Positions 1 through 11,640 are shown, counted from the stretch's first letter. The stretch: DNA of 64,000 bases from Symsagittifera roscoffensis (GCF_963678635.1 NC_087066.1:54452312-54516311), one strand, 5' to 3'. Program-made: numbers and translations. Notes: a model not told the origin generated them from the sequence alone.

Positions 1-41
1 TCGCAACGGCGCGATCATCAAAAACTCTACAGTGTACAATG

Positions 42-525
42 GTTGACATTTTTGAAATGAGCAAACTCTGTTTTTTACATCCTCAACTATCATTCAGATC
101 TCTAGGATGATTCCCCTCGGATATGTTTCCAAAAATCGCCAAAAATTGTTTCGCTATTATCAACACGCAACCTATAGATGAGTTGGGCGAATATTGGCTT
201 TTGTTAGCTTCAACTAGTGACTCTCATGGGCAACCAATTTTATATTTTTATGACAGTTTCAACAGACCAATTCAAGTGTGGTTTCCCTCAATCTACAAGA
301 GAGCTGTTCTACAAACTTGATGCCAAATAAATTAAAAATTTGCTCCTTCACTCAAAAACAGACTAGTTCATTTTGTGGATTTCATTTCTTCTTTCTGGCT
401 CATTGTATTGATTCAAAACTAATGGAAAAACTACTTTACCAGTTTTTGTTTCACAAGACGATATAATACAGTTTGTCACTAGTAATTTTGTATCTAATTG
501 GAAGAAAATAAATGTGTTGCGATAA
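42..525 (+). pseudogene. Adenain-like (C5/Ulp1-fold) cysteine protease relic
   Basis: Three successive reading frames together resemble an adenovirus-type maturation protease of the kind carried by Polinton/Maverick elements and some host derivatives. The first frame (to about 320) shows a GxFPSD-like segment, then an INTQP motif, GEYWLLL and LYFYDS; the second (278-466) carries the Gln..Cys active-site block (TQKQTSSFCGFHFFF); the third ends with a short hydrophobic/basic tail and stops at 523-525. Breaks seen: a TGA stop just before the FPSD segment (about 113-115) and two frame changes, near 300 and 455. The His that this family places before Trp (GxHW) is Tyr here (GEYW), so the triad is lost as well. 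No other Polinton gene (polymerase, integrase, ATPase) is visible nearby. The assignment rests on motif order and was not tested by a search. Confidence 0.6.
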
Positions 526-593
526 AAATCTTTTAAATATAGCTGATATTCTATAACTGTTTTCATTGCTCAACATCTTCGCTACTTTCCTAG

Positions 594-1457
594 TCACAGC
601 AGCTGTCCGACTAAAAAGGCACCGTCTACCCACAACTCTGAGTTGGTTTCGCAAACTGCTTTGATGATCGACAGTTTAATTAGTATCGCTGAGGGTTTGA
701 AGTCAGTGTCTATTTTTTTAAGCAGAGGATACTTCTCAACCAATTGATAGAAGCAAATCAGCCGACTCCTTCGTGTTCTGGCGTATGTAATTTTGTTTTT
801 CTTCAAAATTTTTTGAAGCTTGTCGTCTGATTTGACCCGATCGCGTTTTAAAGAAATATACAATGCTTCAACAATACATTGCTGAACCCCGTAACTCGCC
901 TCTTTGTTCTTTGTAGAATAAAAATGGCCGAGAAATTGTTTTACGTTGAGGTCTTTTAAATCTTCCGCAGATAGTGACGGAACAAGCTCAGGCTCTATCG
1001 TCTCCGGACCCATTCGAACGGACCTCTCCAGTCTTTTCTGCATCTTTGTAAATTAAAACCAAAAAAAATTGATTGAGGAAAAAAGCGAGCTGTCAGAGTC
1101 AACTGAAAAGAAAACTATATATATTACAGCAAGTTCACGGTCGATGCCCACTTCCTGGGCACACAGCCAAAACTCCTCCTTGGTCGATTCTGTCATTGCC
1201 CCCAACAGCGTCTTTAGGTGCTCTGGCGAGCAACTTTCAACCATCTTCATCTCATTGTCGGGTTTCGCTGTCTCTCCGCTATCTGCCATCAACTCAACCT
1301 CGATTTCGTCTAGAACCAACCGGCTGTAATCCAGGCCCTCTGACAGCCGTATGCATTTGAGCCCCGTCTTGACTGCTAGGTTGTTGTCTGATTGGATTAG
1401 ATTGTTGAATAACCCAGGCATTTGTTGCATGCAATTCTTGAGGTTGAATTGAGCCAT
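594..1457 (-). CDS. Unrecognised protein, two exons (259 aa)
   Basis: Exon 1 (1457-1128) begins MAQFNLKN and encodes 110 residues, rich in acidic stretches. A GT at 1127 and an AG at 1044 bound an 84-bp AT-rich intron, and exon 2 (1043-594) continues in frame for 149 codons to a TGA. Without splicing the first frame runs on into a T-rich tail and stops at 1053, only nine bases before the second ATG, so two adjacent ORFs of 134 and 149 aa is the alternative. The second half is mostly helical-looking and basic (KILKKNK, TYARTRRSR). There is no signal peptide or membrane segment. I do not recognise the family. It lies downstream of, and on the same strand as, the PAN-GON gene. The long unbroken frame in AT-rich DNA with normal codon use makes a real gene likely. 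Confidence 0.55.
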
Positions 1458-1805
1458 TTTTAGTGTAATTTTAAGAAGTAATTTTGCTAGAATTGAGATT
1501 AATTGGAATTTTCCAACAGCGTAAATTTAAACAGATGAAAACATTTTCAAAAGTAGTGAAAAGTGAAAACTGAATTTGTATGTGAGAAGGAGAAATTAAG
1601 GCTGCTGGAATTGTGAAGAAAACTAGATACAATTTTGCTGGCTGAGCTGATAAAAAGACTGAAATTTTTTAGGCGAGAAAGTAAAGCTGCTGAAGTTCAT
1701 AGACTGAATGAAATTGTGGAGCTGAAGATTGCCAATTGTAAAAACTGAACAGGGAGTTTTTTTTGTCCAATTGGAGGGATGATTTCACGATATAATTAAT
1801 TTTAA
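1458..1805. other. Intergenic spacer
   Basis: AT-rich spacer between the 5' end of the 594-1457 gene and the 3' end of the PAN-GON gene. No convincing frame or repeat is seen; it should contain the promoter of the 594-1457 gene, but no clear TATA box stands out. Confidence 0.4.
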
Positions 1806-1811
1806 TTTATT
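1806..1811 (-). terminator. Poly(A) signal AATAAA of the PAN-GON gene
   Basis: AATAAA on the minus strand begins three bases after the TAA stop (1817-1815) of the last predicted exon. This is close to the stop but supports 1815 as the true end of the gene. Confidence 0.45.
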
Positions 1812-1814
1812 TTT

Positions 1815-4800
1815 TTAAAGAACACCGCACTGACAACCTATAACCAATATTAATAATAATAGAGAACCTATAACCAATCTTAGTACATGGGAAACTATAA
1901 ACAACCTTAATACATAGGACCCTGGATTTGGTACGTATCCGTGTATGTATTCTCCTAAAGCATTTGACCAACAGGTGCCAAAGCAAGAAAACGCTCTTAA
2001 TTTTGCAGCTTGTGCGGAATGAGCAGCAGGTGTTATAGGTTCGGAGGGGGGGGGGGGTAAAAATAAAGTTGTTCTTAATAATTTCTTAAGTTGTTAGATA
2101 ATAATTCTACTTAAATGCTCTTCACACTCCTTTTATGACAGATGATTGGTGTTGCAAAGATTTTGATGTGACATACTCATTGACACTTCCCGCATATTTT
2201 CGGACGTCGAATAGAATTCCAGGCGGGAACATGAAAGGAGTGCTCTCCAGGTGAATCTCGTGAAAGCCGGGGGCGGAATTCGGGGGTGGGATGCAGTTCC
2301 CACCTCTGCCGATGACTGAAACGCGAAAAAGATGACTACCCGGGTCGACGTGCTTGATTTTATGTTGTGACTTTCTCGACCAAAAATTGGTATGTTTCGA
2401 CCGCCTCGACCAAATTTTGGTACGATTCGACGACTTTCTCGAGCAAGTGTCTTTACAATATTTTGGTATGTTTCGGCTTTCTCGACCCAAGAAGAAAAAG
2501 TGTTCAACTTTGCTCGACCCAGTTTAGATATGTTTCAAGTTTCTCTACCAAAATTTGGTTTGTTTTGACTTTCTCGACTACCATCTGACAGGAATAGTTT
2601 TAACAGAACTTTATAATTTATCCTTTATAATAGAATTTTTGCATGATGCTTGAACTGAAATTAAACTCTAAGAAACAGTAAAATGTGAAATTCTAGCATC
2701 GAAAACTAATTTTTTCAAATTGATTTTTCCAAATTGATTTTTCCAACTGAAAACTGCTCTGAGAAAATATTGGTAGAACTTGCTTTTTTCTGCCGCAGGA
2801 ACAATTAGATCTCAGAAAACTAGAGTTCTTTCTGAAATTTTTAATTTGCGGTAACAAATTTTGTGCTCGACCTATGTTTTGAATTTCTCAACCAAAATCG
2901 GGTATGTTTTGAAATTCTCGACCAAAATCGGGCATGTTTCGATTTTGTGCTTAATTTAAAATAGCTTCTCAGACGATGAATTTTAGTCAAAAACCATTCA
3001 AATTCTCGAATTTCAAAATCAAAATATAAGTCGAGCACCTCTACCCGGCTAGTTGGACGTTAAATCTTTTTCCACTGTTTTTTTGGCCTAATTAGAGTAT
3101 TTTACCGATTTTTTTTGTCCGCAGTTCAAAGATGAACCACCTTACTTAATGGGCAAACTTTTTTGCACAAGGCTAAATTTTTTGCACGGGGCTAAATTTT
3201 GCACGAGCCGTTTTGGAAGATTCATAACTTTGTCAAAGAGTCAAAATCAATGTTTGATAGCTTAATATATTGAAAACTGTATAGTTTGTTATTAACAGCT
3301 CATATATTGGTTGATATAAATGCTAACCGCGTTCTCATGGATAAAAAAATACTCATTAATATAAGCGAAAATTACGGGGGATGGTTCAATCATCCTATTC
3401 TCAAGAACTTTTATGAATGTTCTTGAGAATATGACCATTGAGTGGACCATCCCCCGTAATCTTCGCTTATATTCATGAACATTTTCATTTGATAAGAATA
3501 TGCTTTACTTATATACCAACCAATATATTAAGGGTTAATAACAAATGATGCAGTTTTCAATATTTCAAACTATCTGGATTTTTGCCCAGGGTTATGAGTC
3601 TTTGAAAAAAAGCAAGTAAAATGCCATAAAAAGTGCCGCTTATTTCCAATTTTCCTGAAATCTTGCTATGTGCAAACGGTTAACTCATCCAAAAAAACTT
3701 GCTTCTAAAACGAGTCTATGAGCTTTTGTTGATTTCTAGTCAACATAGACGGCGACAAGTGTCTGAGAAAACGGTTTTTTACGATGAAAAAACCTTGTTA
3801 AAAACGCACAATGATTGCGAGTTGCGCTTTCAACCACCGTCATTGAACAAGCGTGTTTTTTCCCTTGTATCAAAACATGTAGATAGAGTTTACATGGTCA
3901 CTTGTTTACCACCATTTGGGATAATTGAAACTATTTAGTATGAGACTCACAGGTCTTGCCGAATTCGTCTGACACGGATTCTCCACTTACAACGCTGTAA
4001 GCCACGTCCGAAGTCTGAATAGCCAGAAAACACTTGTCCACAAGGAGTCTGGCCTTATCGAAAGTTCTGTTAGTAGGATCGGCCGTTGGTGCGCCGGCTA
4101 AGCTGCTGCCTCCCCAATGAGAAAAGGTAGATGGGGTTGTTGGTAGGTTCAAGTATGTCTTGGTGGATCCGCTGTTCTGTGCCCACTGGCAAAATACACG
4201 CAACGGGTACCCTCGAACATAGATTGTGTAGTCATTAGTAGAAGCTGAACAAAATAGGTTGTTTTGTTATATCCTCCCATTTCCCCATTTCGATATAATT
4301 TGACCATTTGTTTCAAACAAGATTCAATTGAAGATTTGTTTCCTTTCTTTCCCCACGTTTTAACTTTTTTATTTCCGAAGTTGTTTTTACGCGTATTGCT
4401 ACTATGCACTATGGCTATATATGGCTATTACGATAGAAAAAACTATCGGCTTTTTTCCAGAAACCCTTTTGATTTTTTTTTGAATTTCAAATGACGTTGG
4501 ATGTTGAAATGCAATAAAAAGTCAGCACTAAAAAACCACAGGAAATTCATTTTTTCTTCACTGAGCTCAACCAAAACTGAAATTATTGCAAGCTTTTGAT
4601 ACCCACAGATCATATTAGAATTTATTAGCTAAAACACGTAATTTTTGTTCCGACCATTGAAAATGTGGAGGAACTTTGTATCTGGATGTTTTCGTTTTGT
4701 TTTCGTTTCCATGCAAAATCAAGTACCACAAATAATCATCGGACTGGGTTGAGTGATAAATCAACATGAAGCCCTTACAATCGTGATTTGAACCACAATA

Positions 4801-7800
4801 AAGTTTTTCAAAAAATTTTCACCGTGTTGAGAAAAATTGGTTCGAAATTTTTGATTTTTTTTGTCTTATTTCGAGCGAATAAAGCGATTGAACAGTATTC
4901 TTTTAACTGCTTAAAAGCTCATAATAGCATAAATGTAATTGTAAAAACTTATTTTTGTTTAATTAATGTTAGCTTATTCTGAGTATTTTAGCGTCTTTTT
5001 GAAATTAAAACTTTCAAATTTCAAAAAATTGGAAAAGTTAAAAAAAAAAACATTTTAGATTTTTTTATTTTCAAGCCAGTTTCCTAAAAAAAAAACGATT
5101 TTCAATTTGCTTATTTTACTGTGACAGTTGAATATATATAATCCCAGTTTTTTGGTTCAGCTCCACTTACTATAGCTCCTCCTTGAAAAATTTTGTTGTC
5201 TTTTTTAAGACTATGGTCGGAACATTCTGTGCCACTTGCAGAGTAACCGGCTATCTTTTTTTTTCCATGTAAAATCAGCTACCGCAAACAATCATCGGAG
5301 ATAGTTGAGTGATATATCAAATTAAAGCTCTTTGAGTCGTGATTCGAACACCATTTAAAAATTTCGAAAAAGTTTTCCCAGATTTTGTCTAAATTCGAGC
5401 ACGCTTTTTTATACCTATTTAGGCTGTTTAAAATAGTTTATTTATTCTGAATGTCATTATTGTATGAATAAAATTAGTTTTTGGAGGTTTTTAATGCCAT
5501 TTTGGGAATAAAAAACTTCAAAAACTCAAAAAATTCTGCCAAAATTTTTTTTAAAAAAAAATTGTTTTTTCTAGTCATTTTGCTTCAAAATATGTTGTCC
5601 TGTTTGCCTATATTACTATGACTATCGTATATTTTTTAACTTAAAATTATACGTCAAATCCTTTAATCACACCACGCAGAAAAACTACACTATTTGGAAA
5701 AAAAATAAGTCGTTTTTTAAAGACTATGGTCGGAACATTCTGTGCTACTTGCACAGTAACGGCTATTCTTGTTGTTTTCAATCTTTTTCTAAGCATCAGT
5801 TGTAAAAACAACTTTGATTTTTAATATCAACTGTAGCGAAGCAGTTTTCACTGCATAGCAAAAAAAAGTATCCATGAGCGATTCAAATTTCAGTTTGACC
5901 AATTTCAGCCGTCGAAGCGCATGTTATTCTGAGAACATTTTTAAATGGAAGAACAAACAAGAAAATCCGATTGCTGAGCACAAAATCCAGCTAGTTGCCA
6001 TCTAATATTTTTGCATAAAATATTTGCAACTGCAAATTAATTTCTGCAAAATTGTGAAGTGATGATAATTTTATGCTCAGAGGTTAAGTTGCACTTCGCA
6101 AACACACCAAAAAAATGGTAAAACGGAGTTTTCAAAAGCTAGATTGTACAAAAACACGTAATTAGACGGTGACACTGAAATATATACGCAATGTAATTTG
6201 AACTCATGACATTCGGAGTTGGAGTTCAAGGCATTAAAAACTTCCCCATGACAATTACTTCTGACCAACAACCAGCCACCAAAAAAAACTGATAAAATAC
6301 ATGGTATTAAATAGCCAAATAGAATTCAATCGTTTCACAGGTGTTAGAAATGAGCGCTACTTGTTGAGAACCAATTTATGAATTTTAGATTGAAAACAAG
6401 TCGAATCGTATCATAGCAAAAACGTTTGCTTTTGTTAAAATGTTAGATAGCAAAAGTGTTAGAAATGTTTGAAATTCATAAAACTGAAAGCGGACTTTTT
6501 TTGAAGTGTCTTGAAGTTTGGTAGTTGACATATGTCTTTTGTTTTCATGACTTTTCTACCTTCAGTAAGATTTTAATTTATTAGCTCTCAGATTTCCTAG
6601 CGATTTCTCAGTTCTCAGACTCCAGATTTCCTAACGGGGTCGCAAAGAATTCATTTTCAAAACAAACAACGGACCAAGTTAACATCCCCCCACACACATA
6701 CACACACATACACACAGCCGTTCTGATATAGTACTTTCAGCCAATCAGAATAGAGCTTTTTACACGCAGCGCTTAGCAAATTTAATATAAATTCAACGCT
6801 GACGGTGGAGGATCTTAAATTACCCTATTTGGGTGGGTAGGGGAGGGGTATGGATGTTAACTTGATCCCAAACAACATTTTCTAAAAAAAACTTGGTGGC
6901 TTTTTTAATAAAAATGAATGATGAAAGTTGTTGTTTTCACGTGTCTGTCCGAGTGTCTCGTGCTCAATTTGACAGTCTGTGGTCTTGCCAGCTTCCACTT
7001 CTTTCACCCAGAACCACCTCTCAGAAGAGGTACTGGGGTAGGAGGAAAAAGATTGACAGTCCAAGTTGTTGATGGCCTCCGGCTCATATCCCACCCCAAA
7101 CTTGCTATACATCTTGCAGAGCTTGTATTCATCCTACAGCAAACAAAATAAGACTGCTCGTATCAGGGCGAAGCCCTGAATGTTCCGACAGCCTTTTAAG
7201 GTTTATGGAGCCGTAATAACCTTAAAAAATTCAATGAAGTAAAACAAAATGAAATTTTTTTTCTGAATTTGAAATTTTTAAATAAAAATCATCCCCACAC
7301 ACGCCATATAAAGTACAAAAGGGTAGATTTCGCTCCTTGTAACAAACCATTTATGGCAAATAAGCTTCTTTTAACCAATTTGGAACGATTTCTAAGACGC
7401 ATTAACTCTCCGCTTACGCGTTAATAGCGCGAAATATATCGCGCGTTAATTGTCCCAAATTGGCTAAAATGGTAATCTTTAAACCCCCTTAACTTTACGA
7501 AAAATGATCACAGGTGAAATATCTTTTCAAAATTGAGCTCAAGACAACAATACCTTTCGAATGATATAGAAAAAATTCCGTCAAAAATGGCTAGGTAAAA
7601 AGTCGAAATTAGTCTGAAGAAAAAAAAAACCCACCCCGAGCACAAATATTCCGTTACTTTCGTATCGACAGTCGGAACAACAATTGTCCATCCAGAGCTT
7701 CGAGAATACAGTTTGTTTTATTCAATCATTATAACAAGTTTATTTTGTTTCACTCAAATGGTAACGTTCGTTATCATGTCTTTTTTTTGTATTCCTCGCT

Positions 7801-10454
7801 TATATTTTGGGTATTCTGTTACATTTCGATAACTGGGAAATAGTCAGATGCATAGTTTGCACAGTCTTGATTTGAATTGTCGAAAAAACGAAGCAATTTA
7901 AGGACAATCAACTTGTTTTCAAAATGAAATTCAGAGACCAATTGCAAAACAATCTGCTGTTACGATATAATTAGTTCAAAGTTTGCTCCAAAACTTCGTA
8001 CTGTACCAAAATGAATCCAAACAGGACTGCTCGTATCAGGGCAAAACTCTGAAAATTTTGACTGCATTCTAAGGTCTAAGAAGTAGTTGCAACCAGTTCA
8101 AAACTAGTAATTATAACCAATTATATTCTTGATAAAACTATCTCCATAAAATATTTCTTAGTAACCAATCATGATCCATAACTAACACTGACAATTATTT
8201 GTAACGCGGAAACTACTTGTAGTCTCAGCATCAAGCAAATTAAATATAACTTAGAAGACAGTTGTTCTCCTTTGGAACAAGTTCCAGATATCAAACCCGC
8301 AAATACCAGTATACGCTAGTCCTATTGAGACTAGGAGGTTTAAGAGTAAGATTAAGATTGGTATTAGACTAAGAAGTTGCACGAATCTATCTGGCAGAAA
8401 ATAGGATAGCGTGACAAACAGAAGGTGTTCCTTATCTGAAATTACTCTATGAGTAAGCTACTCCAGGCATAAGCTCATAGTGTTTGATATGAAGAAGTAA
8501 ATGAAATTTTCAGAAAAAATTCAGTTTTTTGTGATTTTTTTGAAAATCATTGCACATGCTATGTAAAGTGCAACGAGATATAGTACCAAATAGACCTATA
8601 AGCATGCCTCAATTGAATTTGGAATGATTTCGAAGACGGATAAAATCGCCGCTCACGCTTTAATAGCACAAAAAATTTTCGCCTTTTAATTATCCCTAAT
8701 CAGTCAAACTGGCAATCTTTAGACTCACTATAACTTTACGAAAATTGATCACAGTTAGAATATGATTTTTAAATTTAAGCTCAGTTTCAATTCAAACAAA
8801 ATACTTTCCAATTACTAATTGTAAATCGAAATTTTTCCAGAGAAAAACTAAACCGAGCACAAGTATTCCGTCAATTTCTACAAAAGTCGGCTTAAAAGCG
8901 AATCTCTTTAAAGGGTACATTTTGTTTCAATTGAAAACCGTTGCAGATATTTATTTCCTCTTTTGCTTCTAGCCTTTTATTGATACCAATCAATATCCAT
9001 AACTAACGTAAATATAAATACCTTGTCAAACTGACTAGTTTTACTAGTCAGACCAATAATCGGCAGTGATGAAAAAAGTTGGTGGCACACTAATCTCGAG
9101 CGTTTCCAGTATTCTTACAGACCTACTGAGACCAGTAAATGAGAGCAGAATTAAGATCAGTAGCCGACTAAGGATTTGCACGAGCTTAACCGGCCAAAAA
9201 AGTAGAGTAACAAACAGACGTGAAATCTATCAAAAATTACTCTATGAGGCTGTCCGGACCGTTTCATCTGGTGCGACCAAAAAGTCTCCAGAAATAACTT
9301 AAAACTAAGTTGGCTAAGATTAGATTAATTAGACATCAATTACTGCGTGTCGATATTTCTGACGAGCAGATTTCAAGTAAACTAGCTTATAAAACACTAG
9401 CAGTGTGCAGTGTTGATATTATCTAACTAAAAAGTGCTACCATATAATAAGGTAAACATCCCAAACATCAAAATCCATTCCTCGATTAAAAAAACTGCAT
9501 CAGGTGTAAATATTCCGTTACTTTATTCGAAAGTCACAACAAAAAATTTTGGCCCATCTGAACAATCTACCCCCTAACAGACTAAGTGAACAATCTCCCC
9601 CTAAAATTAAAAAGCAAATCCAAGCAGTAAGGCCTGCATGTACTATGCTCAAACCTGATTAGCTGAAAAATATTACTTTTAACCAAGTAAACGATCTCCT
9701 CCCTACATTAAGTTAGGGGGGAGATTGTTCACTTGGTCCGAAAATTCTTTATAGTGGCAAAGGACAAAAGGGTGGTTGTTGAAAAGATTCATGGCTTCGA
9801 CTGGTTTCCCGATTATTCTTACACTCATGGGAGGATCTAGGATTTTCTTCAGGGGGGGGGGGGGGCGGAGTTTCAAAAAACTGTTTTCTATTTTTTTCCT
9901 TTTTGTCCAAATTGATTTTTCGAGCGCTCCTATAGCATTATAAATAGCCTATTTTAACATAAACTTTGCAACGCAGGCAAATTTTTCAAAAAAAGGCCAA
10001 AAAAGCGTTCTTCGGCACTTTTTGGAACATTTTGACTAAAAATTGCTTTTTTAGTGGCGCACGCTCCACTTGGAAATTAGTATATGTTGGTGCTTTTAGA
10101 AAGTTTTGGGGTTGGTCAGCCATAAAGGGATGACCTAAAACATTACCAAAGAGGGAGCCTTTTGATTGGTGAAGGGGTCGAATCCCTGAGGAGGAGAGAA
10201 AAAGAGGAGAGAAAAAGCCCTACCCACCCCCTAAATCCGCCTCTGCTTACACTGTAGTTGATAGCCTCACAGTGAGTGATGCCCAGACAGTAAACCATGC
10301 AAGAGTCAACATTGTAGGCGAAGTATTGGTAGAGAAGCCCTGCACTGTAGCCTTTCAAACAGGGACACTCGTCCCGAAACAGGGAGAGGTCAACTTGATT
10401 GGCGTCAATTAGCAGAAAGAGAAACAGGTCGACTAAAAATTGGACCGAATACAT
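1815..10454 (-). CDS. Secreted PAN/apple + GON domain protein (353 aa, 5 exons)
   Basis: Proposed exons: 10454-10251, 7133-6941, 4244-3951, 2315-2126, 1995-1815. All have GT..AG borders and compatible phases (0, 1, 1, 2) and sum to 354 codons with the stop. Exon 1 gives a signal peptide (hydrophobic residues 4-16) and, with exon 2, a PAN/apple domain: Cys 30, 32, 52, 56, 62, 74 and 94, in the usual CxxxC..C..C order (SCMVYC, HCEAINY, LCKMY). Exons 3-5 give a GON domain, the C-terminal module of ADAMTS9/20 and related secreted proteins: DYTIYVRGYPLRVFC, YLNLP, KARL, a GRGGNC block, then FSCFGTC in place of the usual GGYCGKC. Exon 3 is a symmetric 1-1 exon of 98 codons. There is no protease domain. 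The exon 2 donor (CAC|GTGAAA) and exon 5 acceptor (TTAAG) are weak, so the tail is the least certain part. Two further copies of exon 1 lie upstream. The protein is probably extracellular; its ligand is unknown. Confidence 0.72.
2126..2315 (-). CDS. Exon 4 of the PAN-GON gene (GON core)
   Basis: The acceptor TTTCAG at 2316 follows a T-rich run; the exon supplies two bases of a split codon and then IGRGGNC and FHEIHLEST, the GON strand that includes the conserved GDC-like cysteine. It ends at a GTGAAG donor (2125). If that donor is not used, the frame stops at 2124-2122 and the protein would lack the last cysteine pair. Confidence 0.62.
2330..2945. repeat. Dispersed minisatellite, units of about 30 bp
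   Basis: Imperfect units around TTTCTCGACCAAAATTTGGT followed by ATGTTTCGA recur about seven times at 2370-2585 and twice more at 2875-2945, in intron 3 of the PAN-GON gene. The same motif family reappears near 22.7 kb. The frames through it are repeat artefacts, not genes. Confidence 0.65.
3212..3619. repeat. Large fold-back (inverted-repeat) element
   Basis: Two arms of about 190 bp mirror each other around 3415. The inner arms are nearly perfect (ATAAGCGAAAATTACGGGGG at 3361 against its complement ending at 3470). Outer parts match through GATAG..TTGAAAACTG..TTTGTTATTAA to GATTCATAAC. No coding sequence. It looks like a MITE or fold-back transposon in intron 3. Confidence 0.75.
3951..4244 (-). 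CDS. Exon 3 of the PAN-GON gene (start of GON domain)
   Basis: Bounded by TTTTGTTCAG and a consensus GTGAGT donor, phase 1 at both ends, 294 bp. It encodes TNDYTIYVRGYPLRVFC and VDKCFLAIQTSDVAYS, matching the opening DGEYTLYV..VYC pattern and the later strand of GON domains. A symmetric 1-1 exon is typical of modules moved by exon shuffling. Confidence 0.72.
4644..5230. repeat. Dispersed element with GGTCGGAACA ends
   Basis: TTGTTCCGACCATTGAAAA near 4648 and ACTATGGTCGGAACATTCTG near 5213 form an inverted pair of ends. The interior contains a segment (ACCACAAATAATCATCGGA, GTGATTTGAACCAC) that recurs at 5260-5360, 23.2, 30.2, 59.4 and 59.7 kb. Non-coding; probably a non-autonomous DNA transposon. 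Confidence 0.5.
5655..5775. repeat. Second GGTCGGAACA-end copy
   Basis: Contains ATCACACCACGCAGAAAAAC, then GACTATGGTCGGAACATTCT and a TGCTACTTGCACAGTAACGG tail. The same block is found inverted at 26.45 and 29.57 kb. Confidence 0.5.
5776..6880. other. Remainder of PAN-GON intron 2
   Basis: AT-rich intron sequence. It contains a SINE-body motif (AGAGGTTAAGTTGCACTTCG) near 6079 and a short (CACA/CATA)n microsatellite at about 6689-6717. No frame worth annotating. Confidence 0.5.
6941..7133 (-). CDS. Exon 2 of the PAN-GON gene (second half of PAN domain)
   Basis: The acceptor TTTGCTGTAG is followed in phase 0 by DEYKLCKMYSKF, which completes the PAN core begun in exon 1. It continues through NNLDCQSF and KTTDCQIEH to a phase-1 donor (CAC|GTGAAA), matching the phase-1 acceptor of the GON exon. 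Confidence 0.68.
7148..9560. repeat. Degenerate tandem array, units of about 0.87 kb
   Basis: Copies begin at about 7150 and 8024 (ACTGCTCGTATCAGGGC), with a partial third from about 8985. Shared blocks include ACGAAAA(A/T)TGATCACAG, GAGCACAA(A/G)TATTCCGT and CCATAACTAAC. Many mismatches, so old. It occupies much of PAN-GON intron 1. The small frame at 9066-9302 lies inside a copy and is not a gene. Confidence 0.55.
9560..9740. repeat. Palindromic element with three CTCCCCCTAA motifs
   Basis: AAGTGAACAATCTCCCCCTA at 9584 is repeated inverted at 9713-9738 and, more diverged, at 9683-9705 and 9560-9575. A tight hairpin (9683-9737) lies inside a wider one (9579-9738). Probably a small MITE. A 14-base G run follows at about 9852. 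Confidence 0.6.
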
Positions 10455-11640
10455 TTTCTGAAAAGTTGCTTATTTTTGCGATTCGCTGTTGAAATTAGGA
10501 GAGATAAAAAATGAATAAAATAATGTGTGCTGACAATAAAAAAATATGTAGTCAGTTCTATTTTAATTTTCTTTTTTACAGAGCCAATAAAGACCATCAA
10601 TAAATTCAAAAATATAAAAAATGAATAGATAATGTAGAGAAAATATCGGGTAGTAACCAGCATTTTGTATTAGCATTTCCGGTCAGCGGTATTTTTTTCT
10701 GCACAGTTGATCAAACAGTTATGTTTTCTTTCTTGGTTTCCTCTCGATTGCATTCAAAGTTTCCGCTAGCTTTTCAGCTTCCGCTCGATTAAATTTTCAG
10801 CTCTATGGGATTTTCAGCTTCTGCTTGGTTGGATTCGAAGTAGGGCCACGGCACCATTGCACGAGGTATTACCCATTAACAGACATCCACTAATTCAAGG
10901 GAGTAACGTTTTCGAAAAACGTCTAGTTTCAAGGCAGACCAAAATAATCTTCCGATTTCTCCAGGAACAATAAAAAACTCGTTTAGTCAAAACTTTAAAT
11001 ACAGCAAGAAATTTTATTAATTATAGCATGAACGTCATTTTGGAAAATTTTCATCAAAATCTAGACTTTTCGGCGCCTGCTTGTTTCCCTTCAAATTAAA
11101 TTAATATTTGCCCCGTCAGGAGGTGGCCTTTGGAATCTGGTTTATCTATATCTATTTATACCAACGTACTATTCTATTATGATAGATTTGTCGTCACAAA
11201 AAAATTGGTCCAGTCACTGGACATCTAAGTGGCAACTTTTTGATTTCAACCAGCAAATGAACTGATTTTTTCTTAGCGCTTTTGTCGTTTTCTCTGCAAC
11301 TATAAAAGATCTGGGATTGAAACTTCGACACATGCTAGATGAAGTTATTTGGATAGAGCTAGCTGAATTGCAACTTGAGGAATCATTTTCAAAGACATGA
11401 AGCAACCAGTTTGTCTTTACTAGTTTCATAGATATTTGAGCTGTGGAGATAACCTCAGAAACAACACCAGAAATTTGAATTAATGGGCTCAAGTTGGTTC
11501 TTTGAGAAGGCAACGATCTTCACTTACTCTTAAAGCCGCGAATAAATGACAGGCAAGAAAGGTGAAAGATTTACTTGACTCAGCGTCAAAAATGGTCGTA
11601 TCTGTTTCGAAGATGCAGATATTTCAACATAATTTTGCAA
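9965..11640 (-). repeat. Tandem duplication unit A (carries functional exon 1)
   Basis: Starts around TTTGCAACGCAGGCAAA and contains exon 1 copy A (10454-10251), its upstream flank (10455-10860) and a conserved tract at 11214-11513. It is about 95% identical to unit C over 300 bp compared by eye, at an offset of about 2.15 kb. No third-position bias is seen in the substitutions, so the tract at 11214-11513 is treated as non-coding. Confidence 0.75.

Noticed and set aside
1053-1127. Direct 3' extension of the first ORF of the 594-1457 gene
   Set aside because: T-rich, low-complexity and bounded by GT..AG, so better explained as an intron, although two separate ORFs remain possible.
11214-11513. 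Minus-strand 99-codon frame, conserved at 13368-13667
   Set aside because: About ten of roughly fourteen base changes between the copies alter the protein, so there is no sign of selection on it. Its conservation follows from the tandem duplication.
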